Shown here: positions 12,967 to 23,450 of the stretch, in pieces
How positions within the stretch are numbered: the stretch's first letter is position 1
Layout: the number at the start of each line of letters is the position of its first letter
DNA from: Candidatus Avelusimicrobium cornigerorum
GTDB taxonomy: Bacteria > Elusimicrobiota > Elusimicrobia > Elusimicrobiales > Elusimicrobiaceae
Direction: 5' to 3'
Assembly (NCBI GenBank): GCA_002309715.1
Contig: DBXW01000003.1
Span: forward strand, 39,419-69,317
Length of the DNA stretch: 29,899 bases
Program-made: the position numbers and the translations under genes
Notes under the pieces: model-generated
The model's input: the letters and a program-made list of their open reading frames with translations, nothing else
The model's database searches: none
What the model was told of the DNA's origin: nothing

Positions 12967-14594
12967 AAAAACTAGCAAGCAGTTTACTCCTACTGCCGTT
13001 TTTATATAGTTTTGCTTTTGCCGTTTCTTTTGACGAATTATCCTTTGAAGAAAAACTCGGTCAAACGCTTGTGGCCTTTGTAGATGTGGACAGTGCCGAA
13101 CTGGTCCGCCCGGTTATTGAATCGGGTAAAATCGGCGGTGTGCTTATACAATGGGGCAATTATTCACTTCCACAGACCGAAGGCCTCGTTATAAAATTAC
13201 AAAAATGGGCGCAGAAAAGTCCGCATAAAATTCCGCTTTTAATTTCCATTGATTACGAAGGTGGCACCGTTCATACCCCTATTACGCTGGGGTTTGACTA
13301 TTTACCCACCAACATGATGCTTTCTGCCACCGGCGACGAAACTTCCGCCGCGGCGATTGCCTATTTGGCCGGGCTGGAATTAAAACGCGCCGGCGTGCAT
13401 ATCAATTTTTCACCTGTTTTAGATGTTAACAGCAACCCCCACAATCCTATTATCGGCGTACGCTCGTTTGGCTCGGATCCGCAAAGTGTTACGCGTATGG
13501 GTTTATCTCTTATTCACGGTTTTCAAGCAGCCGGCATTTTGAGTGTCGTAAAACACTTCCCCGGTCACGGAGACACGGCTTTAGACTCCCATTACCAAAC
13601 CCCGGTAGTCAAAGCAACTGCCGAACAAATGAAGAAAATTCATCTAGCGCCTTTCCAAGCCGCTATTGAGCAAAATGTAGACGGCATTATGACCGGACAC
13701 GTGCTTTACCCGGCACTGGACAGTAAAAATATCGCTACATTTTCTAAACCTATATTAAACGATTTGCTTCGTCAAAAAATGGGTTTTAAAGGTTTACTCG
13801 TCACCGATAGTTTGGATATGAAAAGTGCCACTTCCTACTGTTCTATGGCCGGCTGTGCCGCGCGCGCGTTAGACAGCGGAGAAGAAATGATTTTGCTGGG
13901 GCGGTATATTAAACCTGTCAGTCTATTTGGGCAAATTTTAGGCGAAGTAAAAAAACGCAAATTAGAACCGCGCGTGGAAAAGGCCGCTCGTAAAATTTTT
14001 GAGATTAAAGAAAAACTGGGGCTGCTTTCCGGCGAACCGCAAGCGATGGCAGAGCCGTCGCAAAAAGCCTATCAAACCGAACTTGCTAAAATTAGTGACC
14101 AGGCTGTTACGCTTGTGCGTAACCGCAAAAAACTAATCCCTTTTACACCTCAAACGCAGGGAAATAAAAAACCGACCGTATGCGCCGTATTTTTTGCGCC
14201 GTCTCGCTTTGCAGACCAACTGATGAGTTTTTCCCAACCGTTTATGGAAAAAGGTTGGAACATCCGCAGTTATAATGCCGCCTTGACGCCGCGCAAAAAA
14301 GACAGCGAACGCGCCGCCGCATGTGCGAAGGGAGCGGACATCCTTATTTTGACAAGTTTGCAATGGGCCGACAAAACAAACATCAACCAAAAAAACGTAA
14401 TCAGCGGGCTTATTAACGAAAATAAAAATGTGGTGTTTATCTCAACCATGAGCCCGTACGATATCCCCAACTATCCGGAAGCCGACACCGTACTGGCTAC
14501 ATACGGACTCAACCGCTATGTATTACACACCGCGGCAGACATTATTTTGGGAAACATTGAAGCCAAAGGCAAACTGCCTATCAAACTAGAGTAG
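12963..14594 (+). CDS. Exported GH3 beta-N-acetylhexosaminidase-like enzyme (NagZ-like, two-domain)
   Basis: The protein has 543 residues. Signal peptide MKKLASSLLLLPFLYSFAFA is cut before VSFDE. The GH3 TIM-barrel domain covers about 23-350: SIDYEGGTVH (substrate-site block), INFSPVLDVN, KHFPGHGDT (197-205, whose His belongs to the NagZ His/Asp acid-base dyad), DSH (208-210) and TDSLDM with Asp282 as nucleophile. Residues about 370-543 form a Rossmann-like second domain (DQAVTLVRNRKKLIPF, ADILILTSLQWAD), as in two-domain GH3 enzymes. These enzymes remove terminal GlcNAc from muropeptides or other glycans. NagZ of proteobacteria is cytosolic and single-domain, whereas this one is exported, as in Bacillus. 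The start ATG at 12963 overlaps the previous stop. Its 3' end lies 3 bases from the convergent dedA gene with no terminator between. Confidence 0.88.
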   Translation: MKKLASSLLLLPFLYSFAFAVSFDELSFEEKLGQTLVAFVDVDSAELVRPVIESGKIGGVLIQWGNYSLPQTEGLVIKLQKWAQKSPHKIPLLISIDYEGGTVHTPITLGFDYLPTNMMLSATGDETSAAAIAYLAGLELKRAGVHINFSPVLDVNSNPHNPIIGVRSFGSDPQSVTRMGLSLIHGFQAAGILSVVKHFPGHGDTALDSHYQTPVVKATAEQMKKIHLAPFQAAIEQNVDGIMTGHVLYPALDSKNIATFSKPILNDLLRQKMGFKGLLVTDSLDMKSATSYCSMAGCAARALDSGEEMILLGRYIKPVSLFGQILGEVKKRKLEPRVEKAARKIFEIKEKLGLLSGEPQAMAEPSQKAYQTELAKISDQAVTLVRNRKKLIPFTPQTQGNKKPTVCAVFFAPSRFADQLMSFSQPFMEKGWNIRSYNAALTPRKKDSERAAACAKGADILILTSLQWADKTNINQKNVISGLINENKNVVFISTMSPYDIPNYPEADTVLATYGLNRYVLHTAADIILGNIEAKGKLPIKLE

Positions 14595-14597
14595 TTT

Positions 14598-15242
14598 TTA
14601 CGAGCGGCGCCGCGCGGCAATAAATTCATACACCGCCGGCAAAACGGAAATAACAATAATAGCCGCTATCACGTAGTGGAACTGATGTTGCACGACCGGT
14701 AAGTCGGCAAAGAAATACCCCCCGCCGACAAACAAACACACCCATAAAAGCGCGCCTATCACGTTATAAGAAGCAAAGTGCAGATACGTCATCTTTCCGA
14801 TACCGGCCACAAACGGCGCGAACGTACGGATGATGGGGATAAAGCGCGCTAAAATAATCGTTTTACCGCCGTATTTTTCATAAAAATTATGCGCCTTTAT
14901 CAGGTGGTTTTTATTTAAGAAAATACTGTCCTGGCGCGTAAACACTTTAGGGCCCACCCATTTGCCGATTTCATAATTACAAAAATCGCCCAGCACGGCC
15001 GCGCAAAACACGACGGGGATTAACACAAAAAGCGAAATCGCGCTTCCCTCGCGGGTGGCTAACGCACCGCACGCAAAGAGGAGTGAATCACCCGGCAAAA
15101 ACGGCGTAACCACAAGCCCCGTTTCACAAAACACAATAACGAAAATAAGTACATACAGCCACGCGCCCATCCACGCGGCCCAAGCGTTTAAATGAACGTC
15201 TAAATGTAAAAAGATATCAATGAGTTGGGAAAAAATTTCCAT
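14598..15242 (-). CDS. DedA-family membrane protein
   Basis: The 214-residue polytopic membrane protein has both DedA signatures: ETGLVVTPFLPGDSLLF in the first re-entrant/membrane region and ARFIPIIRTFAPFVAGIG in the second. GDFCNYEIGKWVG lies between them, and two C-terminal membrane helices follow. Members act in membrane homeostasis; some flip undecaprenyl phosphate or other lipids, probably driven by the proton gradient. The acidic residue Glu in CETG and the Arg pair in the F-R-P--R motif are conserved. It is last in the leuS-lptE-holA-dedA gene run, 5 bases after holA. Which DedA subgroup it belongs to cannot be assigned by eye. Confidence 0.92.
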   Translation of the reverse strand: MEIFSQLIDIFLHLDVHLNAWAAWMGAWLYVLIFVIVFCETGLVVTPFLPGDSLLFACGALATREGSAISLFVLIPVVFCAAVLGDFCNYEIGKWVGPKVFTRQDSIFLNKNHLIKAHNFYEKYGGKTIILARFIPIIRTFAPFVAGIGKMTYLHFASYNVIGALLWVCLFVGGGYFFADLPVVQHQFHYVIAAIIVISVLPAVYEFIAARRRS

Positions 15243-15247
15243 AAAAT

Positions 15248-16255
15248 TTACCGAAACAATGTCAAAAGTATACCTTTAAGCGCGATTTTGGGATCGCTGC
15301 CGCTGCCGGACTTAAACCCCGCATCTGCGTCAATCATTTTATTCATAGCGGCTAGAAATTGTTTTTGATTAGGGAAATTGCGCGCCGCACCGACAAGCCG
15401 GCTCTCCCACGGAAAAAGCCCCGCCGCGTGCAGAATTTCATCCGCCGGCACGCCGCCTTCGCTCATACGTTTGATGCGCGCCATTTTTAAAATAGGATAG
15501 GTCATTTTAGACAAAACCGCCACCGGCTCTTCGCCATCATCAAGCAGTTTATCCACCAGTTTAATTGCGCGCATTTTATTACAAGCCAACAGCGCGTTGG
15601 CAAGTTCAAACGGATTTTCTTCTTTACTAAACCCGATACAAGCCAGCACGTCTTCTTTTGTAATTGTTTTTTGCGTGCGGTCTTGCGTGTAAAGCGAAAG
15701 TTTTTCTATCTCGTTTTCAAGGGCCGCCAATTCCGAGCCTACACTCTGACAAAGCAACTCTACGGCATCAAAATCACCCTTTAGCCCGCGTGCACTCATT
15801 TTATTTTTAACCCACAAGGTAAGGGCCGCTTGTTTTAACTCGGCAAAATCGGCCACCCGGCCGTTAGCGGCGCACGTTTCGGTAAGGACTTTTTCCGTCT
15901 TGATTTTTTTAGCGTCGTTGTGGGTAAGAATAAGCGTAGTTGTAGCAAGCGGATCGGACACGTATTTTAGAAGTGCGGCTTTGGGCTCTTTGCGCAGTTT
16001 TTCTATGCCACTCAACACGACCATGCGCGCCGCGGAAAATACCGGGGCCGTATTGGCCAAGGCTAACACTTCGCCTATGTCTGCCTTATCGGCACTGACC
16101 GAATGAAAATTAAAATCATCCGGTTGTAAAATGCCGCGGATTTGGTTGATGATTTCTTGCTTGCGGTAGGTATCTTCTCCCGTTAATAAATAAACGGGAG
16201 CCGTCTTTTGTTGGGCAAGTTCGGCTTGTAATTTTTCCGCGGTAATTTTGGGCAT
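15248..16255 (-). CDS. holA: DNA polymerase III delta subunit
   Basis: This is the clamp-loader delta subunit, which opens the beta sliding clamp. The 335 residues fit the family length. The N-terminal AAA+-like domain has VYLLTGEDTYRKQEIINQI and the short block LANTAPVFSAARMVVLSG, then LTHNDAKKIKTEK. As normal for delta, there is no Walker A. The C-terminal domain contains ENEIEKLSLYTQD, NPFELANALLACN and the closing FPNQKQFLAAMNKMIDADAGFKSG (read here in parts). It starts one base after the lptE stop. The leuS-lptE-holA order matches E. coli and strengthens the call. Confidence 0.92.
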   Translation of the reverse strand: MPKITAEKLQAELAQQKTAPVYLLTGEDTYRKQEIINQIRGILQPDDFNFHSVSADKADIGEVLALANTAPVFSAARMVVLSGIEKLRKEPKAALLKYVSDPLATTTLILTHNDAKKIKTEKVLTETCAANGRVADFAELKQAALTLWVKNKMSARGLKGDFDAVELLCQSVGSELAALENEIEKLSLYTQDRTQKTITKEDVLACIGFSKEENPFELANALLACNKMRAIKLVDKLLDDGEEPVAVLSKMTYPILKMARIKRMSEGGVPADEILHAAGLFPWESRLVGAARNFPNQKQFLAAMNKMIDADAGFKSGSGSDPKIALKGILLTLFR

Positions 16256-16256
16256 A

Positions 16257-16838
16257 TTATTCGGTAATGGTTGTATATTCCGGGTTATTCATGACTTTCT
16301 TTTTATTCTCGCTCCACACGGAACCGAACCCATCTACCGTGCGTTTGACGATATCGCGTGAGAGTTGTTCAAATACTACGTCGCGCGCTTGTACTTCGGT
16401 CATGCCGCCGGGCAAGGTGGAAGCGGCATAAATTTGCGTGCCCATAAAGGCCGGCTCGCGCCAAACCGGTGCGTTGGTGGTTTTATCCATAAACACCACG
16501 TCTAACCAAATGTTCATGCGGTAAACTGTCGGGATAAGTTGGCTATCGTACTGAATCGGCACGTTTAGGTAGCGTGAAATGGTAGTCACCACCACTCCTT
16601 CGGCGCCATCATTTTCCGGTACGATTTGGTAAGAACCGTTACGCAAAAACTCGTCATATAATTCGTCATAGAATTTATCTTCCAACGCAAACACTTCGGT
16701 TTTATTTAAAATTTGCCGCACCGCAATTTTACGAATATGTTGCGGCATAATTTGCGCCTGCGGTTTATAATACGCCCCTTCGCTACCGCACGCAATAAAC
16801 CCGGCAACTGCCAGTATCAATACTGCGAGTTTTTTCAT
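16257..16838 (-). CDS. lptE: LptE-like LPS-assembly lipoprotein
   Basis: The 193-residue lipoprotein begins with MKKLAVLILAVAGFIAC, lipidated at Cys17 (FIAC is a slightly non-standard lipobox). It continues with a strand-rich region beginning HIRKIAVRQILNKT, then YDELYDEFLRNGSYQIV, VVVTTISRYLNVPIQYD, YRMNIWLDVVFMD and a C-terminal helix. This alternating two-helix, four-strand plan is that of LptE, the plug of the LptD outer-membrane translocon. Sequence similarity within LptE is always low, so gene order is the stronger evidence: it sits between leuS and holA exactly as in E. coli. The start is the ATG at 16838, six bases after AGGAG; the GTG at 16841 is too close to it. The leuS stop overlaps this ribosome site. 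Confidence 0.82.
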   Translation of the reverse strand: MKKLAVLILAVAGFIACGSEGAYYKPQAQIMPQHIRKIAVRQILNKTEVFALEDKFYDELYDEFLRNGSYQIVPENDGAEGVVVTTISRYLNVPIQYDSQLIPTVYRMNIWLDVVFMDKTTNAPVWREPAFMGTQIYAASTLPGGMTEVQARDVVFEQLSRDIVKRTVDGFGSVWSENKKKVMNNPEYTTITE

Positions 16839-16847
16839 CACGCTCTC

Positions 16848-19361
<2,514 letters not shown>

Positions 19362-19405
19362 ATCTTATTATTTTAACATTTTGGACCGATTTTTTGGAGA
19401 TAGGC

Positions 19406-19423
19406 TTAAGATTCGGCCATCAT
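19406..19423 (-). CDS. Possible 5-codon leader ORF upstream of leuS
   Basis: On the minus strand, between the xerD stop and leuS, AGGAG (19433-19429) stands five bases before ATG-ATG-GCC-GAA-TCT-TAA (MMAES, stop). The ribosome site is better than the one of leuS itself. There are no Leu codons, so classical attenuation is not supported. It may be chance. Confidence 0.2.
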   Translation of the reverse strand: MMAES

Positions 19424-19448
19424 AAACACTCCTGCAAAGTTAGTACCA

Positions 19449-20336
19449 TTACCCGCGCGGATGATATTTCTTGTGCTTATTTTTTAGGTCGGTTACGTCT
19501 AAATGGGTATAAATTTGCGTGGTAGTTAAATTGACGTGGCCGAGCATTTCCTGCAAACTGCGCAGGTCGGCCCCGCCTTGCAACATATGCGAAGCAAACG
19601 TATGCCTAAATAAATGCGGGTGTAGCGGGCGCGAAATATTGGCTTTTCGGCCCAAATCGGCCAAATCTTTCCAAGCCGAAATGCGGCTTAATTTTTTACC
19701 GCGGTTATTTAAAAAAACTTCCGAATCCACTTCTCTACCGGCAAAATATGCCGCACGCAAATCCATAAACCGTTTGACACGCACCGCGCACGCCGGATGA
19801 ATAGGCACCAAACGCTGTTTACCGCCTTTGCCAAAGGCCATAACCCAACCTTCTTGCGTATTGATATTCTCTAAACGTAAACCCAACAGTTCGCTGATGC
19901 GCAACCCGGCGGCGTATAAAAGTTCTACCATCATCACGGCGCGTGCCTCGGCAAAGTTTTCAACCGGATACGTAAGCAGCCGATTGACTTCTTCCGGAGA
20001 AAGTTGCTCGGGCACTTTTTGCGCCAGTTTAGGAGATTTAATAAACCGGGTGGGATCGTCTTGGATGCGCTCTTCAATCATTAAAAATTTATAGAAACTT
20101 TTAACCGCTTCCATTTTGCGAAATACGCTGGCCGGGGCTAACCCTTCCACCGATTTTAATTGATAGTTGTATTGTTCCAAAAACCGGGCAGGCGCGTCTT
20201 GCGGCAAGATTTCGTTTGCGTCGCAATACTCTAAATAATGCTGCACATCCGCGGTATAAGACGACACCGTATTGGGCGAGAGTTGCCGCTCAAACGTCAG
20301 GTGGTTGGCGTAGTCTTCTAACAGTACTCTATCCAT
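19449..20336 (-). CDS. xerD: XerD-like tyrosine recombinase
   Basis: The 295-residue site-specific recombinase has an N-terminal SAM-like DNA-binding domain (ERQLSPNTVSSYTADVQHYL, then AVKSFYKFL) and a C-terminal catalytic domain. All active-site residues are present: Arg146 (AAGLRISELLGL), Lys170 (GKGGKQR), His241 and Arg244 (HPHLFRHTFASHML), His267 (LGHVNLTTTQ) and the nucleophile Tyr276 (QIYTHLD). Length and motifs fit chromosomal XerC/XerD, which resolve chromosome dimers at dif with FtsK. No dif-like site was identified. Of two in-frame ATGs (20342, 20336), the second fits a leaderless mRNA from the TATAAT at 20348-20343. There is no ribosome site for either. XerC versus XerD cannot be settled by eye. 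Confidence 0.88.
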   Translation of the reverse strand: MDRVLLEDYANHLTFERQLSPNTVSSYTADVQHYLEYCDANEILPQDAPARFLEQYNYQLKSVEGLAPASVFRKMEAVKSFYKFLMIEERIQDDPTRFIKSPKLAQKVPEQLSPEEVNRLLTYPVENFAEARAVMMVELLYAAGLRISELLGLRLENINTQEGWVMAFGKGGKQRLVPIHPACAVRVKRFMDLRAAYFAGREVDSEVFLNNRGKKLSRISAWKDLADLGRKANISRPLHPHLFRHTFASHMLQGGADLRSLQEMLGHVNLTTTQIYTHLDVTDLKNKHKKYHPRG

Positions 20337-20342
20337 AACCAT

Positions 20343-20348
20343 ATTATA
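20343..20348 (-). promoter_or_regulatory. -10 box abutting the xerD start
   Basis: TATAAT on the minus strand ends 7 bases before the ATG at 20336, so transcription would begin at or next to that ATG. The expected -35 position (about 20371-20366) reads AATCGC, which is poor. Confidence 0.4.
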
Positions 20349-20349
20349 G

Positions 20350-20383
20350 AAAAAATATCCCCCGCGCGATTACCCGGGGGATA
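20350..20383 (-). terminator. Terminator of the pilin gene
   Basis: A 9-bp perfect stem, TATCCCCCG (20356-20364) with CGGGGGATA (20375-20383), has a 10-base loop. It is followed on the minus strand by six T. It lies just after the pilin stop (20406) and just before the xerD -10 box. Confidence 0.85.
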
Positions 20384-20405
20384 GATTCGAAAATTGAGAA
20401 CAAAA

Positions 20406-20936
20406 TTATTCTGCGGTACAATGAGCACTGCTGGCATCATCTGCCTGTTCAGCCAAAATACGGCAAGAGATTTCGCCTAATTTGTCTTGCGCGTTAGGCT
20501 CCCCGGTCCATGTTTTTCCATCAGTCGTTGAGATCTGTCCTTTCATATGATAATCCCCTTCAGATCCCTGCGAAATTGTACGGTGTGCATTTATCTCACA
20601 AGATCCACCACTCCAACACAGAATCTTATAAATATAATCCTTACTAAAACAATAATTCTCTCCGTCAGGGCAAGTGAGCCCTTGTGTTAAATCCAGGTCT
20701 GCCAGCCCTTCCCTTAATAAATTCACCGATTCCGTTGGGGAACCGCCGTTTTGCAACCGATACATAGCCACCGCTTTTTTAGCATTTCCCACAAAGGTTA
20801 TCATTTCTGCCGCTCGTGTTTTTTCCACCGCTTTTTGATATTGCGGCATGGCAATCGCCGCCAATATACCTATGATTAGAACGACTACGAGTAATTCTAT
20901 AAGCGTAAAGCCCTTTTTACAACCATTATTCTTCAT
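20406..20936 (-). CDS. Type IV pilin-like protein (prepilin)
   Basis: This is a 176-residue prepilin. The leader is MKNNGCKKG, with prepilin-peptidase cleavage between Gly9 and Phe10 (KKG|FTLIE). The +5 Glu is present, followed by the hydrophobic assembly helix (LLVVVLIIGILAAIA) and PQYQKAVEKTRAAEM. The C-terminal globular domain has six cysteines in pilin-like pairs (CPDGENYC, CWSGGSC, SCRIL and AHC near the end). The pattern matches the expanded pilin/pseudopilin family of Elusimicrobium. The start at 20936 has AGGAG seven bases upstream; the upstream in-frame start at 20966 has none. It has its own terminator and a possible TTGACT -35 element (20991-20986). PilT (7369-8478) would retract such a fibre if this is a pilus rather than a secretion pseudopilin; the sequence does not settle which. 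Confidence 0.93.
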   Translation of the reverse strand: MKNNGCKKGFTLIELLVVVLIIGILAAIAMPQYQKAVEKTRAAEMITFVGNAKKAVAMYRLQNGGSPTESVNLLREGLADLDLTQGLTCPDGENYCFSKDYIYKILCWSGGSCEINAHRTISQGSEGDYHMKGQISTTDGKTWTGEPNAQDKLGEISCRILAEQADDASSAHCTAE

Positions 20937-21085
20937 TTTATGTCTCCTAAAGTAAATTTCCGACAAAGTTATTGTATAAAAAACAAGTCAACGGAAATTT
21001 TATATTTTTCTGTAAGCGGTAAAGATTACCGATTACAAATTTCGGGAATAACTTTTTTATAGATAGCCCGGATAGATAGTTTCTC

Positions 21086-22630
21086 TTATGCCAAAATCTT
21101 TTGGGCCTCGGCAATCAAAACCTGCAAATGGCTTTCGTCTGTAAATGTTTCGGCATAGATTTTTAAGATATTTTCCGTGCCGCTGGGACGGACCAAAAAC
21201 CACGAGTTTTCCAGATATACTTTTATGCCGTCGGTATCGCGCACGCGCGAAACTTTTTCTCCCGCCACCACCGTCAGATTTTTAAAATCACCGGCCTTAA
21301 GCGCTTTGACGCGTTTTTTAGTTTCTGCATCCGTCGGCACATCTACGCGTGTATAATGGGAAGTGCCGTATTTTTGAGTTAAGGTTTTGTATAAGGTGGC
21401 AATATCCCCAAGAGCGGCTTGAATTTCCATCAACAAGCATACGGCAAAAATACCATCTTTTTCCGTTGTCCAACCACTAACCGACATACCGGCACTTTCT
21501 TCACCAGCCAGCACGTAAAGGCCTTTGTCCAACCCGGACACAAAATACTTAAATCCAACATTGACTTCGTCTAATTCAAGTCCGTTGGCTTGGGCGATAC
21601 GGTCCAAAAGTGCCGTCGTACCAAGTGTGCGCCCAAGGGCTTTAGCCCCCGGAATCCGATGGTTGCTCACCAAATAATCTGCCATCACACACAACGCGTG
21701 GTTGGGCGGAATTAACCCACCCCCGGCGGTAGCGCAACCGAAACGGTCCGCATCCGGATCACTGGCTCCGGCAAAATGGTACGAACCGTTTTGCACCAGT
21801 TCAATCAACGGTTTCATCGGATAGGGGGAAGACGGATCCATGCGAATTTTCCCGTCGTGGTCCAGCGGAATAAAATAAAACGTCGGATCTTGCACATCGC
21901 TGACAATATCCACATTTTTTAGCCCATATTTTTCTTTAAGGGCCTTATAAAAAGGCAAACTTGTTCCGCCGAGCGGATGAATAGCAAACCTGAACGGGGA
22001 TGCCGCTATCTTTTGAAAATCAATTTTTTTACCCAGCGCATCTATGTAAGACGTCAACACATCGGCCGTTTTTACGAGCCCTTGTGCACGCGCCTGATCA
22101 AGCGGCAATGTTTTAATGTCCGCCGGATTAGCCATATATTCGTTAGCATATTTTTCAATTTGAGCGGTAAGTTGGCTATCAGCCGGCCCGCCGTTGGAAG
22201 GGTTATACTTAAGGCCCATTTCTTGCGGCGGATTATGGCTGGCAGTGCCATTTAAGCAGGCACATGCACGCCCACTACGTATTTCAAAAGAAAACACCGG
22301 CGTGGGCACCGGCATATCCGGTAAAATAACGGAAAGTCCGTTCCCGGCCAGCACTTCTGCACATAATCTAGCCGTCTCTTGCGACATAAGCCGCGTATCC
22401 CCGCCAACCAAAATCGGCCCGGTGATATGATTCTCTAAATGCATACGCGCCACTGCCTGCGCAATGGCTTTAGCGTGCAACGCACAAAAACCTGTGCCTA
22501 ATGTTCCGCGATGACCGGAAGTACCAAATTTAACCGGCATAGGCGTTTGGCCCGGCTCGTAAAAAGAACGACGAAAGAAATCGGTATCCATTTTCTGCGT
22601 GGAAAGAGTTCCGGCAAGTTCGCTAACCAT
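21086..22630 (-). CDS. pgm: Phosphoglucomutase (alpha-D-glucose phosphate-specific type)
   Basis: The enzyme interconverts glucose-1-phosphate and glucose-6-phosphate, linking glycolysis with glycogen and nucleotide-sugar synthesis. The 514 residues show the E. coli Pgm-type plan: VKFGTSGHRGTLG (33-45), the catalytic phosphoserine loop GTASHNPP with Ser131 followed by KYNPSNGGPAD, the Mg loop DPDADRFG, the sugar-specificity loop GEESAGMS, and the phosphate-binding loop RPSGTENILKIYAE. In E. coli Pgm the loop reads TPSHNPP; here it is TASHNPP. A purine-rich AGGGGG four bases before the ATG supports the start. It is divergent to the outer-membrane protein gene and has no co-directional neighbour at close range. 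Confidence 0.95.
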   Translation of the reverse strand: MVSELAGTLSTQKMDTDFFRRSFYEPGQTPMPVKFGTSGHRGTLGTGFCALHAKAIAQAVARMHLENHITGPILVGGDTRLMSQETARLCAEVLAGNGLSVILPDMPVPTPVFSFEIRSGRACACLNGTASHNPPQEMGLKYNPSNGGPADSQLTAQIEKYANEYMANPADIKTLPLDQARAQGLVKTADVLTSYIDALGKKIDFQKIAASPFRFAIHPLGGTSLPFYKALKEKYGLKNVDIVSDVQDPTFYFIPLDHDGKIRMDPSSPYPMKPLIELVQNGSYHFAGASDPDADRFGCATAGGGLIPPNHALCVMADYLVSNHRIPGAKALGRTLGTTALLDRIAQANGLELDEVNVGFKYFVSGLDKGLYVLAGEESAGMSVSGWTTEKDGIFAVCLLMEIQAALGDIATLYKTLTQKYGTSHYTRVDVPTDAETKKRVKALKAGDFKNLTVVAGEKVSRVRDTDGIKVYLENSWFLVRPSGTENILKIYAETFTDESHLQVLIAEAQKILA

Positions 22631-22674
22631 AAATCCCCCTATTGGTATATAATGAGCCTTTGCGGCTGTTGCGC

Positions 22675-22702
22675 TTGAGCCTTTCTTTTTCTATCATATT
22701 AT
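22675..22702 (+). promoter_or_regulatory. Promoter of the outer-membrane protein gene
   Basis: TTGAGC (22675-22680), a 16-base spacer and TATTAT (22697-22702) lie 30 bases before the ATG at 22733. Confidence 0.5.
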
Positions 22703-22732
22703 ATATATTTAAAATTCGCAAATGGAGAACGT

Positions 22733-23437
22733 ATGAAAAAAGTATTTTTAGTTGCATTAAGTTTTATCTTGTTACCCGCGGCACTTTGGGCCGATACCAA
22801 TATCGCCGATGACTTCCGTGCTCATTATAATCCGGCTACTTCCAATTTATCGGCTTATAACAAAGATCTCAACACGTTAATCGGATTAAACGATTTTCAT
22901 ACCGGCAAAGCCACTTCGTTCCCCGGTTTTGATGTAGGAGCGACCTTCGGTGGCGTGAAAACGGGCAGTGATAACAATATATCTTCCGAAGATTATATAA
23001 TGACGCCGTTTATCACGGCCGAAACCTTAATTCCCGTTCTCAATACAACCGTTGCCGTGCGCGGCACCGCCTTTAACGGTTTAGAATCTATCGGCCTTGG
23101 ACTCAAATATAATTACAATGTGTTGGAATTTTTTGATGTAACATTAGCCGGTTTCTATGATCACGCCCAAACCGATTGGTACGATATGGACCACCTATCC
23201 TTTTCCGCCGTTGCTTCGGGCACTGTATTATTTTTTACCCCGTATGTAGGGGTGGGATACGATTACGGCGATTTATCCACCAAGAAATACTCCCCCAACC
23301 GCTCTACATCCGATGACGCTGCCCGTTGGACTGCCGGCGTGCGCGTCTGCCCGTTCCCCTTGCTTTATGTATTTGGGGCTTATACCCAAACCGCCAGCAA
23401 CGCAGGTTTCCAAGCGGGTGTAGGTGTTAATTTCTAA
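22733..23437 (+). CDS. Candidate outer-membrane beta-barrel protein (234 aa)
   Basis: A signal peptide (MKKVFLVALSFILLPAALWA, cleaved before DTNIADD) is followed by alternating hydrophobic/polar strands such as PGFDVGATFGGVKTG, SIGLGLKYNYNVLEF, VTLAGFYDHAQTDW and PYVGVGYDYGDLS. The last strand, AGFQAGVGVNF, ends in a C-terminal Phe, the classic BamA-recognised outer-membrane signature. I count roughly eight strands, consistent with a small barrel, but the family is not recognised. TGGAGA lies a few bases before the ATG and a promoter is visible upstream. The murB start follows 13 bases after the stop. Function is unknown: porin-like or structural are both possible. Confidence 0.75.
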   Translation: MKKVFLVALSFILLPAALWADTNIADDFRAHYNPATSNLSAYNKDLNTLIGLNDFHTGKATSFPGFDVGATFGGVKTGSDNNISSEDYIMTPFITAETLIPVLNTTVAVRGTAFNGLESIGLGLKYNYNVLEFFDVTLAGFYDHAQTDWYDMDHLSFSAVASGTVLFFTPYVGVGYDYGDLSTKKYSPNRSTSDDAARWTAGVRVCPFPLLYVFGAYTQTASNAGFQAGVGVNF

Positions 23438-23450
23438 AGCGTTTTATTCC

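Noticed and set aside
19449..20336. Tyrosine recombinase as an integrase of a mobile element
   Set aside because: It has the size and motifs of chromosomal XerC/XerD, sits among housekeeping genes, and no attachment-site repeats, phage or transposon genes are visible nearby.
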